Source: Adiantum capillus-veneris
Taxonomy: Eukaryota > Streptophyta > Polypodiopsida > Polypodiales > Pteridaceae
Direction of reading: 5' to 3'
Length of the DNA stretch: 64,000 nt
Assembly (NCBI GenBank): GCA_014529385.2
Contig: CM043952.1
Coordinates: 55,468,619-55,532,618 of the forward strand
The stretch's first letter is position 1; every line of letters starts with the position of its first letter. A program made the position numbers and the translations under genes. The notes beneath the pieces were generated by a model, which was given only the letters and a program-made list of their open reading frames with translations, did not search any database and had not been told where the DNA came from. Below, piece by piece: positions 55,725-64,000 of this stretch.

Positions 55725-56412
55725 GGCGAAAAAAGAGCTATGGATGTGCGGGGCTTCACATTGTGGGAGCTTAAAAAGAGAGGAATGCATCTTAAAAAGA
55801 GCTATTGAGGACAAGGATTACATTCCGGAACCTTTTCCCGAAGATGCCTTAGAACCTCTGGAATGGGAACACATACTAGCAACATTGGATGTCTGTACCA
55901 TTACAGATAGCCCAACGACAAAATTTTGCGATAAGGATGGCTATGATGTGCTACCCTATTACATGGTAAGCCTTATACCAACAGGAAATGAGAATGTAGA
56001 CTCACTAGAACAAGAAGAGTTTTATGACTCCTCTGAGTATCTGGAGTTAAATAACGATGCAGATAACGAGTGTTCAGACAGCTCAAGCGAGCGTGGGGAG
56101 ACAACCGCAAGTATCAAGTTTTATGATTTTACAAATCAACACCCTAGACGCCAAGAACGCTATAGAAAAAAAAGAGCAAAAAACAAAATTAGAGACAATC
56201 TGATGCCCATGATAAAAGATAAAACTCACTATCTAATGCTTGTCAAGGCAGAGGATTGTGTAAAAGACCAAATATAAGGAAGATTCTCAAGAGTTCGAAG
56301 GAAAAGGACGCATGAGGAAATAAAAGAAGCACGAAAGACTAAAACAGAAACAAAATCAAGAAAATCTTAACAATCAAAACAGGAAAAGACAACAGATCCA
56401 GAGTGGACCAAA
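55725..56412 (+). pseudogene. Gypsy 2 protease-RT linker
   Basis: The 198-residue ORF from 55681 is acidic (EQEEFYDSSEYLELNNDADN) and ends with a basic patch (RRQERYRKKRAKNKIRDN). No domain was recognised. It may be processed away or act as a spacer; such linkers occur in large plant gypsy polyproteins. Confidence 0.5.
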
Positions 56413-57560
56413 ATGGAGCATAAAAAGAAATACCAAGAACTAAAACGGTCATTACGAGAGGTATGGACTACTGAGGGAGAAAGTGATGGTAAGGAGGAGT
56501 CAGAAAAAGGAAACATGAATGTATCATCCCACTATAAAAAATTCACCATCCAGGACAGAAAAATCATAATGACACCACCAATAAGGGAAAGAATAAACCA
56601 AGAATCTTACGATGGGCTGGAAAATGTAAAACCGATCGACCTTGCTACGTCAGGCGAAGAGCCTCAGCCTGTCTATATAGCAACTGATTTAGAGCCTGAA
56701 GAAGAAGAACTGCTAACACAACTTCTCAAGAAGTATAAAGATGTGTTTGCATGGTCCTACAAAGACCTCAAAGGAGTTGATCCATCGATATGCCAACATA
56801 CAATTCCTTTGAAATTAGATGTCAAACCTAGCAAATAACGTCCTTACACATATAATAACACATTCGCTAAACGAATCAAAGAGGAGATTGGCAAGCTGAT
56901 GGATGTTGAATTCATCTATGAAATCAAGCATACAGATTGGGTGTCACCCATTGTGGTTGTCCCCAAAAAGAACGGAAAGCTGCGTGTGTGTATGTGAACC
57001 TCAAAAAAGTGAACGCAGCCACAATAAGGGATAATTATCCCTTGCTGATCACAGAACATGTGCTTGAGAGAGTGGCTAGAAAACGGGCTGATTCTTTTTT
57101 AGATGGGTTTTCGGGGTATAACCAATTGGCAATTGCAATAGAGGATCAGCACAAAACAGCATTTTCCACAAAGTGGGGAATATATGCGTATAAAGTTATG
57201 CCTTTTGGCCTAACCAATGTCCCAGCTACTTTTCAAAGGTTAATGACTCATGCGTTCAAAGAATACCTGACAATATTCTTAGAAATATATATGGATGATC
57301 TCTGTGTCCACTCTCTTATACGAGAAGAACATATTGACCATTTACAAAAGGTATTTGAGAAGTGCTAAACATATCGAATCTGTCTCAACCCGAAAAAGTG
57401 CATTTTTATGGTTAGGTAAAGCCGCATCTTAGGACATATTGTCTCAAGAAATGGCATAACCACTGACCTAGACAAAATTAGAGTCATAGTAGACTTGCCA
57501 AGGCCTACTACTGCCAAACAAGTACAATCCTTCATGGGACACTGCGGATATTATCGAAGA
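56413..57560 (+). pseudogene. Gypsy 2 reverse transcriptase
   Basis: The pre-RT block FAWSYKDLKGVDPSICQHTI (about 56746-56805) is typical of plant gypsy pol. Then come WVSPIVVVPKKNGKLRVCM, NLKKVNAATIRDNYPL, FSGYNQLAIAIEDQHKTAFS, YKVMPFGLTNVPATFQRLM and the catalytic YMDD (57288-57299). The thumb with RILGHIVSRNGITTD and VQSFMGHCGYYRRII follows. Stops at 56836, 56995 and 57366, plus frame changes, break the gene; the catalytic box is intact. Confidence 0.9.
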
Positions 57561-58107
57561 ATCATATATATGTATGCAATCATTGCACAACCTCTGTATT
57601 GCTTATTACTCAGTTTCGACTGGGACTGAGGAGCGTAAAACTTCATTCCACAAGCCTTAAGGAAAACCTTGTATCAGCACCTATACTTAAAGTACCAGAC
57701 TGGAAAAAGATATTCCATGTTCACATTGATGCATCTGCATATGTAGTTGGGAGTATTCTAGCTCAACCTGGAGACAGAACAATGGATTTCCTAGTTTGTT
57801 ATGCGAGCCGACGGCTAAATAGTGAAGAAAAGAACTACACCACCAATGAAAGAGAGGGATTATGAATGATTTATGTTGTAAAGAAATTTCGGCATTACTT
57901 GCTTGCAAACAAATTTATGTTCTTCACAGATCATCAAGCTCTTTTGTATCTAGTAAATAAATCATGCAATACTCGGAGAATTGTACACTGGTTTATTATA
58001 TTTCTAGAGTTTTGACTTCACAGTGGTAGTAAAAAAGGGTAAAACTCATCTACAGGCGGATCATCTTTCAAGGCTGCAAAATGGGGAAGCTCCTGAAGGA
58101 GTAGACG
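57561..58107 (+). pseudogene. Gypsy 2 RNase H
   Basis: HVHIDASAYVVGSILAQPGD (about 57718) carries the first catalytic Asp. ASRRLNSEEKNYTTNEREGL carries the Glu region, and FFTDHQALLYLVNK (about 57921) the next Asp. The end THLQADHLSRL is shifted in frame (about 58045). A stop follows EREGL at 57863. Confidence 0.85.
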
Positions 58108-59235
58108 ATGACATATGTGATGCTTATCTTTTCAAATATTGAAATGATACCCAAATGGTCTCAGGAAATTGTAAGCATTCTTTCCTTTGGAGTTAGATTT
58201 GATAACAAGGAAGACAGATCCAAACAACAAACATTTCGACAAACAAAAAATTTTCAGTTAACTGCAGGACGACTATACCATCTAGGCTCCGACCAAATTC
58301 TACGATTATGTATAAATCCAGAGGAATTCGAGTGTTATCTTAAAGAAGCACACATCCAGGATTTTGTATTTCATTGTTCAACAATGAAAACACACCAAAG
58401 ATTGAAACACTTAGGAGTTTATTGGCCAACTATGTATACTGACACACATGCTTATGTTAACAATTGTACTATATGTAGTGCCAAACGACCGGTGGATCAC
58501 GCGACATTGTTTCAGGTAAACATTACACCTGCATGGAGTCAATATATGATTGATTTCTTTACAACAAGGACATTTCGTGAAAACATAACAAAAGCGCAAA
58601 AAGGGGCTATAGAGTTGGAGGCTCGAGACTTTAATTTAATTGGAAATCAGATCTACAAGAGAGGAAAGGACAATCAACTTAGAATTTGTGCAAGTGAAAG
58701 TGAATACTTGCTGATTCTAGAACACGCACATGGAGGAATAAGAGGAGGCCATTTTTCAGGCGATAAAACAACAAAAATTGTCTTAACCACTGGAATATGG
58801 TGGCTTACATTGCACATGGATGCCGAGGAGTTTGTAAAGCGTTGTGACGCATGTCAGCGCACTAAGGTGCCAATAAAGAGAGATGAGATGCCACTACGGC
58901 CAATGATGGGAGCACGATCATTTGCAAAATGGGGCATTGATTTTGTGGGGCCTATTTCACCCCCTGCATATCGCACCCATACCCAATATATCATTGTGGC
59001 TATGGACTATCTCACAAAATGGGCGGAAGCCAAAACAACACAAAAAGCAGACGCAAGAACCACTGCACAACTTTTGTATGAGAATGTCTTTGTACGATAC
59101 AGATTACCAATAGAAATTGTCAGTGATCAAGGAACACATTTTCTTAATGAAGTCATTGAATATCTCATTGGCAGGAGAAGAAATGCCAAATTGGATTAGT
59201 GGGTGTCGGTTAAAAAAGTATCATTTACCACTAAC
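58108..59235 (+). pseudogene. Gypsy 2 integrase with two tandem H2C2 modules and truncated core
   Basis: The 363-residue ORF contains module 1 (residues 17-142; zinc ligands H82, H89, C120, C123) and module 2 (143-268; H208, H215, C246, C249). Both are HX6HX30CX2C. The catalytic core follows: AKWGIDFVGPISPP (first Asp D278), MDYLTKWAEAKTTQ and IVSDQGTHFLNEVIEYL with the second Asp. The core then breaks before the catalytic Glu. A shifted frame at about 59190-59235 reads NWISGCRLKKYHLPL, resembling the C-terminal end of plant gypsy integrases, so an internal deletion is likely. No stop interrupts the two modules. Confidence 0.88.
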
Positions 59236-59361
59236 ATAGGATATGCTTCAACAAATCCATCAAGAAAAACAATGGATGAAGGAGAAACAGAGGGTACGAG
59301 AAGAAGCACAATAAGAAGCAAAAGAAGGCTTCTATGACAACAACAACAAAGTGGATCACCG

Positions 59362-59763
59362 TTGCGAATAAATGCTATTCGATTAACGAATTTTGGTGAA
59401 GACACAGTGGAACCAAAAATTGCAGTCAAAGTGGGTAGCAATCAAGTTGAATCAACGGCATTTCTTGATTTTGGAGCTCAAGCAAATCTAATATCTTACA
59501 AATTATATAAACAGCTCAAGCCCAAAGATCAACTACATCCTACTCCACAAGTGCTGGAAAGTAGTACATCAAATTCACTAAGAAAATTGGGCTGGACAAT
59601 ATTGCATGTACAAATACATCAATATGTTTACCCCCACAGGTTTTATGTGGTTGAGGATGCGAGCACACTACACCCCATGTTGTTGGGACAACCTTGGCAG
59701 AAAGAGTATAATGTGCAAATAGATTGGAATTCGGATATAGTTAAACTTCAACATGCACAATAA
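59362..59763 (+). CDS. Second retropepsin-like domain downstream of integrase
   Basis: An open 133-residue frame reads NQVESTAFLDFGAQANLISY (active-site position D36-F37-G38-A39, where retropepsins have D-S/T-G) and, about 70 residues later, HPMLLGQPWQKEYNVQIDW, the ILGxPW motif. Spacing and order fit a gypsy protease fold. It is distinct in sequence from the first protease at 55.3 kb. The Ser/Thr-to-Phe change probably abolishes cleavage. The ATG is the first in frame; the preceding 59236-59361 is Gln/Lys-rich and broken. A tail from another nested element is the main alternative. Confidence 0.6.
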   Translation: MRINAIRLTNFGEDTVEPKIAVKVGSNQVESTAFLDFGAQANLISYKLYKQLKPKDQLHPTPQVLESSTSNSLRKLGWTILHVQIHQYVYPHRFYVVEDASTLHPMLLGQPWQKEYNVQIDWNSDIVKLQHAQ

Positions 59764-60012
59764 CAACGGGTGGTAGCCTTTGCTCAGACAACCCAGAAGA
59801 ACCAGATGATAGCACCACCATCACTGGATAAAGAACAAAAAGGATGGGTGCCAATAAAGCACAACACAATACCATGGAGAATAATCAGGGAACTGCCAAC
59901 CATGTTCACTACAAAAATAAGACAACACAGATAATAGTGAATAGATCAAGGTTAGCAATACACGAAAAACAAGTATGGGTATGGAAGGATAGAGGTGACA
60001 TGGCATACAAAC
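59764..60012 (+). other. Gypsy 2 tail before the copia F insertion
   Basis: Reading continues for about 50 residues (SLDKEQKGWVPIKHNTIPW) and another frame has KQVWVWKDRGDMAYKLL up to the copia junction. Neither was recognised. No LTR start is visible before 60013. Confidence 0.4.
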
Positions 60013-60326
60013 TGTTAGGAAATAAGACGTAGCTAAATAGATAATTGAGTAGATTACTTAATGGAGAGAGATAGATTTCACACACAAGAGATTATAGAGT
60101 AGAGAGAGAGAGAGAGATAGAGTGTACACACGATATACGTGGTTCACCCAATGTGGGCTACGTCCACGGGAAAGCAGCCACTCAATGGATTTAGTACTTC
60201 AAAACAAGAAGTAGTTTACAAAGGGATTATACCCTTAATGGAGCTCCCGCCTTGCTTCACTCTCATCACCTCACACTCACCTTGTTGCATCAACTTCACA
60301 CTATAAAATGTGTGTAGAAATGGCCT

Positions 60327-60337
60327 CCTTTTATAGG
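60327..60337 (-). promoter_or_regulatory. TATA box of the copia F LTR
   Basis: The minus strand reads CCTATAAAAGG, a strong plant TATA match, about 470 bp into the LTR. Confidence 0.75.
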
Positions 60338-60369
60338 CCAAAAGGGCTTCCCTTTCTTATGAGAGACAG

Positions 60370-60560
60370 CCATGTGTAGCCGCCCTTGTGCGAATAAGTC
60401 CAAATCGGACCCTCCAATCCGCCCATGTGTGGCCGCCCTTGAGAAGACAAGTCCGCTTTTGAATTCTGCCACCGGCCACCGGCCATTGACTTTCGACCAC
60501 CGGCCATCGGCCATTGACTACCGGCCACCGGCCAACCAACCGGTTGTTTTCCGACCACTT
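60370..60560 (-). repeat. U3 repeats of copia F
   Basis: CATGTGT(A/G)GCCGCCCTTG occurs at about 60370 and 60424. CCGGCCA(C/T)CGGCCATTGACT occurs twice at about 60472 and 60500, with a third partial copy at 60520. Tandem U3 repeats act as enhancers in some plant retrotransposons; that role is inference. Confidence 0.85.
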
Positions 60561-60781
60561 TCCGGCCGCCGTCCGGCCATAATATTCCGGAGAAAAAGAA
60601 TATTCCGGCGAAAAAAAAGTATCGGGGGCCTCCACCCCCGAGGCCTTTAAAGTTGCCCCTGATTCTTGTCCGAGAAAATTTTGGTTTCCGGTGAGTGATT
60701 TTCCTTCACGCACGATGGCTTCTCCTCATAATGGGGGCCTTACAAATATGCGCTTTTACCACAGAAAATTACAAGGGTAAA

Positions 60782-61915
60782 TCAGGCTCCATACTTAACA
60801 ATCTCCCACTTGGAGACTGATCTCCAAACCAAACCTGTGACTGCTTTCCATTCTGGCTTCTTATCCTTGAATGCCGATTGAAGATGAGCAAAAAAGCTCA
60901 ACTTCTCCTTGTTGACCACCTTTGTAAACATGTTTGCAGGATTTTCACTTGTATGCACCTTTCCTAGCTTTAGTTGTCCCTCTTCCAAAAGAGTGCGTAT
61001 GAAGTGATATCTCACCTCAATGTGCTTTGTCCTTGAATGAAAGACTGAGTTCTTCGCAAGATGGATAGCGCTTTGGCTATCACTGTACAAGACACAATTG
61101 TCTTGTTTGAATCCAAGCTCTTCTAAGAATCTGTGAAGCCACATAATTTCTTTGCTTGCCTCTGTCATTGCTACATACTCTGCTTCCGTGGTAGAAAGTG
61201 AAACCACTTTCTGCAGCTTTGAAGCCCAGCTTACTGCTGTGCCTCCAACCGTGAACACATAGCCAGTAGTGCTCCTTCGAGTATCTTTGTCACCTACCAT
61301 ATCTGCATCAGCATACCCTTCTAGAAAAATATCAGTTCCTCCAAAATACAAAGCATTTGTTGTTGTCCCTTTTAGATACCTAAGTATCCACTTCACAGCT
61401 TGCCAATGCTCTTTACTTGGGTTGTCCATGAACCTACTCACAACTCCCACTGCATGTGCAATGTCTGGCCTTGTCCAGACCATATCATACATTAGAGAAC
61501 CTACCACTGTAGCATATGGAACTTTAGACAGATAGGCTATCTCCTCTTGTGTCTTTGGACACATATCATTCGTTAGTTTAAAATGACCAGCCAAAGGTGT
61601 AGAAACTGGTTTTGCATTTTGCATTGCAAACCTTTCTAGTACCTTCTTGATGTAATCTTCTTGAGATAGCTTTATTGTCTTCTTCGTCCTGTCCCTTGAT
61701 ATTTTCATACCAAGTATCCTCTTTGCAGGACCTAAATCTTTCATTGAAAAAGATTTGGACAGATCCTCTTTTAGGTCTTTGATGTCCTGCATGTTAGCAC
61801 TTGCAATCAACATGTCATCAACATACAACATTAGGATGATGAATTTCCCATCTCCCAAATTCTCCGTGTAGACGCAGTGATCCGAGTTGTATCTTGTAAA
61901 TCCATGATCCAACAT
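60782..61915 (-). pseudogene. Copia F RT C-terminal part and RNase H
   Basis: A 377-residue open frame starting after the stop at 61919. RT palm FIILMLYVDDMLIASANMQD (catalytic YVDD), then MKDLGPAKRILGMKISRD, VGSLMYDMVWTRPDIAHAVG, WILRYLKGTT, and RNase H with YADADMVGDKDTRRSTTGY, SLSTTEAEYVAMTEA and LYSDSQSAIHLAKN. The stop codon (60782-60784) lies 16-18 bp inside the LTR. The RNase H catalytic residues appear intact. Confidence 0.95.
60801..60812 (-). other. Copia F polypurine tract
   Basis: The minus strand reads AAGTGGGAGAT immediately before the LTR start. It closely resembles the copia D tract. Confidence 0.9.
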
Positions 61916-61918
61916 CCA

Positions 61919-62794
61919 TCAATCAAACTTCAAGTACCATTGTCTTGATGCTTGCTTTAAACCATACAAGCTCTTCTTTAATCTGCAAACCATTTTCTCC
62001 TTACCTTTTACTTCATACCCCTTTGGTTGAAGCATGTAGATTTCCTCCTCTAAGTCACCGTGAGGGAATGTCGTATTTACATCCATTTGCTCGAGATTTA
62101 GATCATGAGTAGCCACAAGGCTTAAGACAAGCCTAATTGAGTTCATTTTTGCAACAGGAGAAAATATTTCATTGAAGTCAATACCTTTCTTTTGAGAAAA
62201 ACCTTTTACCACAAGCGTAGACTTGTACCTTTTCTTCCCACCTTCTTCTTCCTTTAGCTTGTACACCCATTTGTTTTGAAGTGCCCGCTTACCTTTAGGC
62301 AACTCAACCAACTCCCATGTTTGGTTGCGATGTAGTGAGTCCATCTCCACTTGCATGCTCTTCGTCCATTCTTCTTTGGATTCATGTTGCATAGCTTCTT
62401 CATATGATTCCGTCTCTCCAGAATCTGAGATCAAGAGATGGTTGAAGGAAGGAACAAACCTTTCTGGAGGTCTACTTGCTCTTGTAGATCTTCGGGGAAT
62501 AGGTTGAGGCTCCTCATTTGGTTGACGTTGTTGCACATTGTCACCGTTTGCAGTCCTTGAGTCTTCACCGTCCTCAAGCTCCATGTACTCATCACCTGTT
62601 TCTTTTGTTTGTTTTCTTTCCAAGTAATCTTTGTACATATTTTGTTCGTTAAAAATTACATCCCTACTCCTTAAGATTTTACCATCTTCAGGATTCCATA
62701 GGCGATACCCAAAGTCTCCTTCTCCATAGCCAATGAAGAAACACTTTTTGGACTTTGCATCTAACTTTGATCTTAGGCTTCTATCTATGTGCAT
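61919..62794 (-). pseudogene. Copia F integrase C-terminus and RT N-terminal part
   Basis: LDAKSKKCFFIGYGEGDFGY and ILRSRDVIFNE are the integrase tail. A linker follows, then WELVELPKGKRALQNKWVYK, FNEIFSPVAKMNSIRLVLSL, LEQMDVNTTFPHGDLEEEIY and CRLKKSLYGLKQASRQWYLK, the first RT motifs. In copia the T-T-F-P-H stretch is usually T-A-F-L-H, a possible inactivating change. A TGA (61921-61919) ends it, but the frame continues directly into the next ORF. Confidence 0.93.
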
Positions 62795-62803
62795 GAAAGC
62801 CTC

Positions 62804-63640
62804 TCACCCAAACACTTTGAGAAATGCATAATTCACCGGTTTACCTATCCATGCCTCTTCTGGAACTCCCCCATCCAATGCCGTTGAGGGTGACCGATTG
62901 ATTAAGTACACAGACGTACTTACAGCTTCGGCCCAAAGCTCAAGCGGTAGGCCTCCATGTAGCCGCATACTTCGTGCTCGTTCCATGATTGTCCTATTCA
63001 TCCTTTCCGAAATCCCATTTTGTTGAGGTGTCCTTGGGGTTGTCCTTTGCCTCCGAATGCCATTGCTAGCACAAAAGCTTTCAAAAGCTTGGCTGCAATA
63101 TTCGCCTCCATTGTCGGATCTGAGGCATTTAACCTTGGTACCTGTTTCATTCTCCATAAAGGCTTTCCACCTTTGAAATATGGAAAATACATCGGATTTA
63201 TTCTTCATGACATAAACCCATGTTTTTCTAGTCGCATCGTCTATGAATGTTACATAGTACAATGAGCCACCAAGTGATGGTGTACTTGTAGGACCCCAAA
63301 CATCAGAATGAACCAACTCAAGTTTTTTATTTTTTCTTTCATTTCTTGATTTTTGAAATTTTACCCTCTTTTGTTTACCATAAACACAATCTTCACAGAA
63401 CTCTAAGTCCACTTCTTTCAAACCTGGTAGAAGCTTCTTTGTTTGAAGGATTTGCATTCCTTTGGCACTCATATGCCCAAGTCGGTAGTGCCACACCGCA
63501 CTGTCAACTTCTATAGTTGCTGCACAAGTTGAAGGTTGCGTGCTAACAGTACACAAGTAAAGTGTACCGACTTTTTCACCCTTGGCAACCACCAAAGATC
63601 TTCCACCGTTTGTTTCCGAATGCAATGTTGTGACCTTCAT
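62804..63640 (-). pseudogene. Copia F GAG-pre-integrase and integrase core
   Basis: WHYRLGHMSAKGMQIL and CEDCVYGKQKRVKF form the zinc-binding pre-integrase. The core has the full DDE triad: LELVHSDVWGP, RSDNGGEYCS and PQQNGISERMNRTI. It ends VFG at a TGA (62806-62804), where copia proteins usually have Cys. The next codons continue the integrase, so one nonsense change is indicated. Confidence 0.95.
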
Positions 63641-64000
63641 CGTCCAATTGTCCTGTAGAGATCAAATTTTTGCAAAGAGAAGGAACATGCCTAACATCTT
63701 TAAGCTTCCATTCATTTCCGTTAGCAGTTTTGACAGAAACTGTACCTTTGCCGACAATCTCACAAGCTTCATCATCTCCCAAGTATACATACCCAAAATT
63801 ACCTTTGGTGTAGTCTTGGAAATGTTGCTTGTGTGGTGTCGCATGGAATGAAGCCCCGTAATCTACTATCCAGGAATTAGACACATTGTCTAATGAGAGA
63901 ATTAGAGCATCTTGCTCTACTTTACCTGCCACACTGGCCTCTGATGTTGGCTTGTTGTCTGGAGACTCTGTCTCCTTCTTCTTCTTGGACCAACAATCCT
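63576..64000 (-). pseudogene. Copia F end of gag and protease
   Basis: From the edge, DCWSKKKKETESPDN is the tail of the gag zinc knuckle. The protease has SWIVDYGASFHATPHKQHF, with D-Y-G-A where D-S-G-A is expected, and YVYLGDDEACEIVGKGTVSV. A single-base frameshift near 63605 separates it from the next ORF, where the true reading moves from KRWKI into SLVVAKGEKVGTLYL. Confidence 0.9.

Larger units (their letters stand above)
49073..60012 (+). mobile_element. Gypsy 2: Ty3/gypsy element of the gypsy 1 family with duplicated integrase finger
   Basis: Order on the plus strand: 5' LTR (to 50008), tRNA-Asp primer site, leader, gag, protease, RT, RNase H, two H2C2 modules, integrase core, second protease-like ORF. 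Copia F is inserted at 60013, so the 3' LTR lies outside the window. Stops and frameshifts are scattered but domains remain long and readable. The left boundary near 49073 is approximate. Confidence 0.88.
60013..60800 (-). repeat. Copia F 3' LTR
   Basis: On the minus strand it begins TGTTAAGTATGG (60800) and ends CCTAACA (60013), a TGTTA/TAACA inverted pair. A TATA box (minus CCTATAAAAGG, 60327-60337) lies in the middle. The U3 side (60370-60560) contains short GC-rich repeats, and the U5 side a GA run (60098-60121). Confidence 0.9.
60013..64000 (-). mobile_element. Copia F: nearly complete Ty1/copia element, 5' part outside the window
   Basis: The 3' LTR (60013-60800) and the polypurine tract precede, in minus-strand reverse order, RNase H, RT, integrase, protease and the end of gag. 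Only two stops and one frameshift were found in about 3.2 kb of coding sequence, so this is one of the youngest insertions here. Motifs such as LYVDDM and GKVHTSENPANMFTK suggest the Tork-type copia lineage; a tree would be needed to confirm. Confidence 0.95.

Noticed and set aside
59764-60012. Env-like gene after gypsy 2 integrase
   Set aside because: No signal peptide or transmembrane segment was seen in the readable frames; the only long frame is the protease-like ORF before it.

Overview
The window looks like nuclear DNA of a land plant with a large, repeat-dominated genome. The evidence is plant-type Ty3/gypsy and Ty1/copia elements primed by tRNA-Asp or initiator tRNA-Met, chromovirus pol genes, hAT transposases with a DUF659-like core, and a pentatricopeptide-repeat (PPR) gene fragment. 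A gymnosperm or another repeat-rich plant fits, but nothing here fixes the species. I see no intact host gene. Almost everything is a transposable element, much of it nested.

Left part (1-21.1 kb). Gypsy 1 (minus, 1-about 6.85 kb, cut by the window edge) carries a 5' LTR, a tRNA-Asp primer site, a 3.1-kb leader full of palindrome-bearing repeats, and a decayed gag. It appears to sit inside chromovirus A (plus), whose RT/RNase H remnant starts near 6.87 kb. Chromovirus A is also split by a 3252-bp copia element D (7787-11038, 192-bp LTRs). Its 3' LTR is split by a 6.9-kb hAT element (12950-19848) with 12-bp inverted ends, a near-perfect 8-bp target duplication and two internal minisatellite arrays.

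Middle part (21.1-49 kb). The stretch 21.1-29.1 kb holds only decayed pieces: a kinase-like fragment, a chromoviral protease scrap, a PPR fragment and palindromic minisatellites. Chromovirus B (minus, 29091-37976) is complete from LTR to LTR with target duplication CTATT, but its genes are broken. A deleted gypsy C follows (38.5-40.2 kb). Then comes the short LTR element E (41785-44542, near-identical LTRs, duplication AGTTC), a hAT transposase pseudogene (45.0-46.9 kb), tandem repeats with a strong hairpin, and a second kinase-like fragment (48.2-48.8 kb).

Right part (49-64 kb). Gypsy 2 (plus, about 49.1-60.0 kb) is a relative of gypsy 1. It has an LTR, tRNA-Asp primer site, palindrome-bearing leader, gag with two tandem CX2CX3HX4C knuckles, protease, RT, RNase H and integrase. 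It shows two unusual traits: two consecutive integrase zinc-binding (H2C2) modules exactly 126 residues apart, and a second retropepsin-like domain 3' of the integrase. Copia F (minus, 60013 to the edge) is inserted in its tail. Copia F has a nearly complete pol with two stop codons and one frameshift.

The best candidates for something undescribed are the gypsy 1/2 family (duplicated H2C2 module, downstream second protease-like domain, palindromic leader units, shorter zinc knuckles) and the hAT element with paired subterminal arrays.
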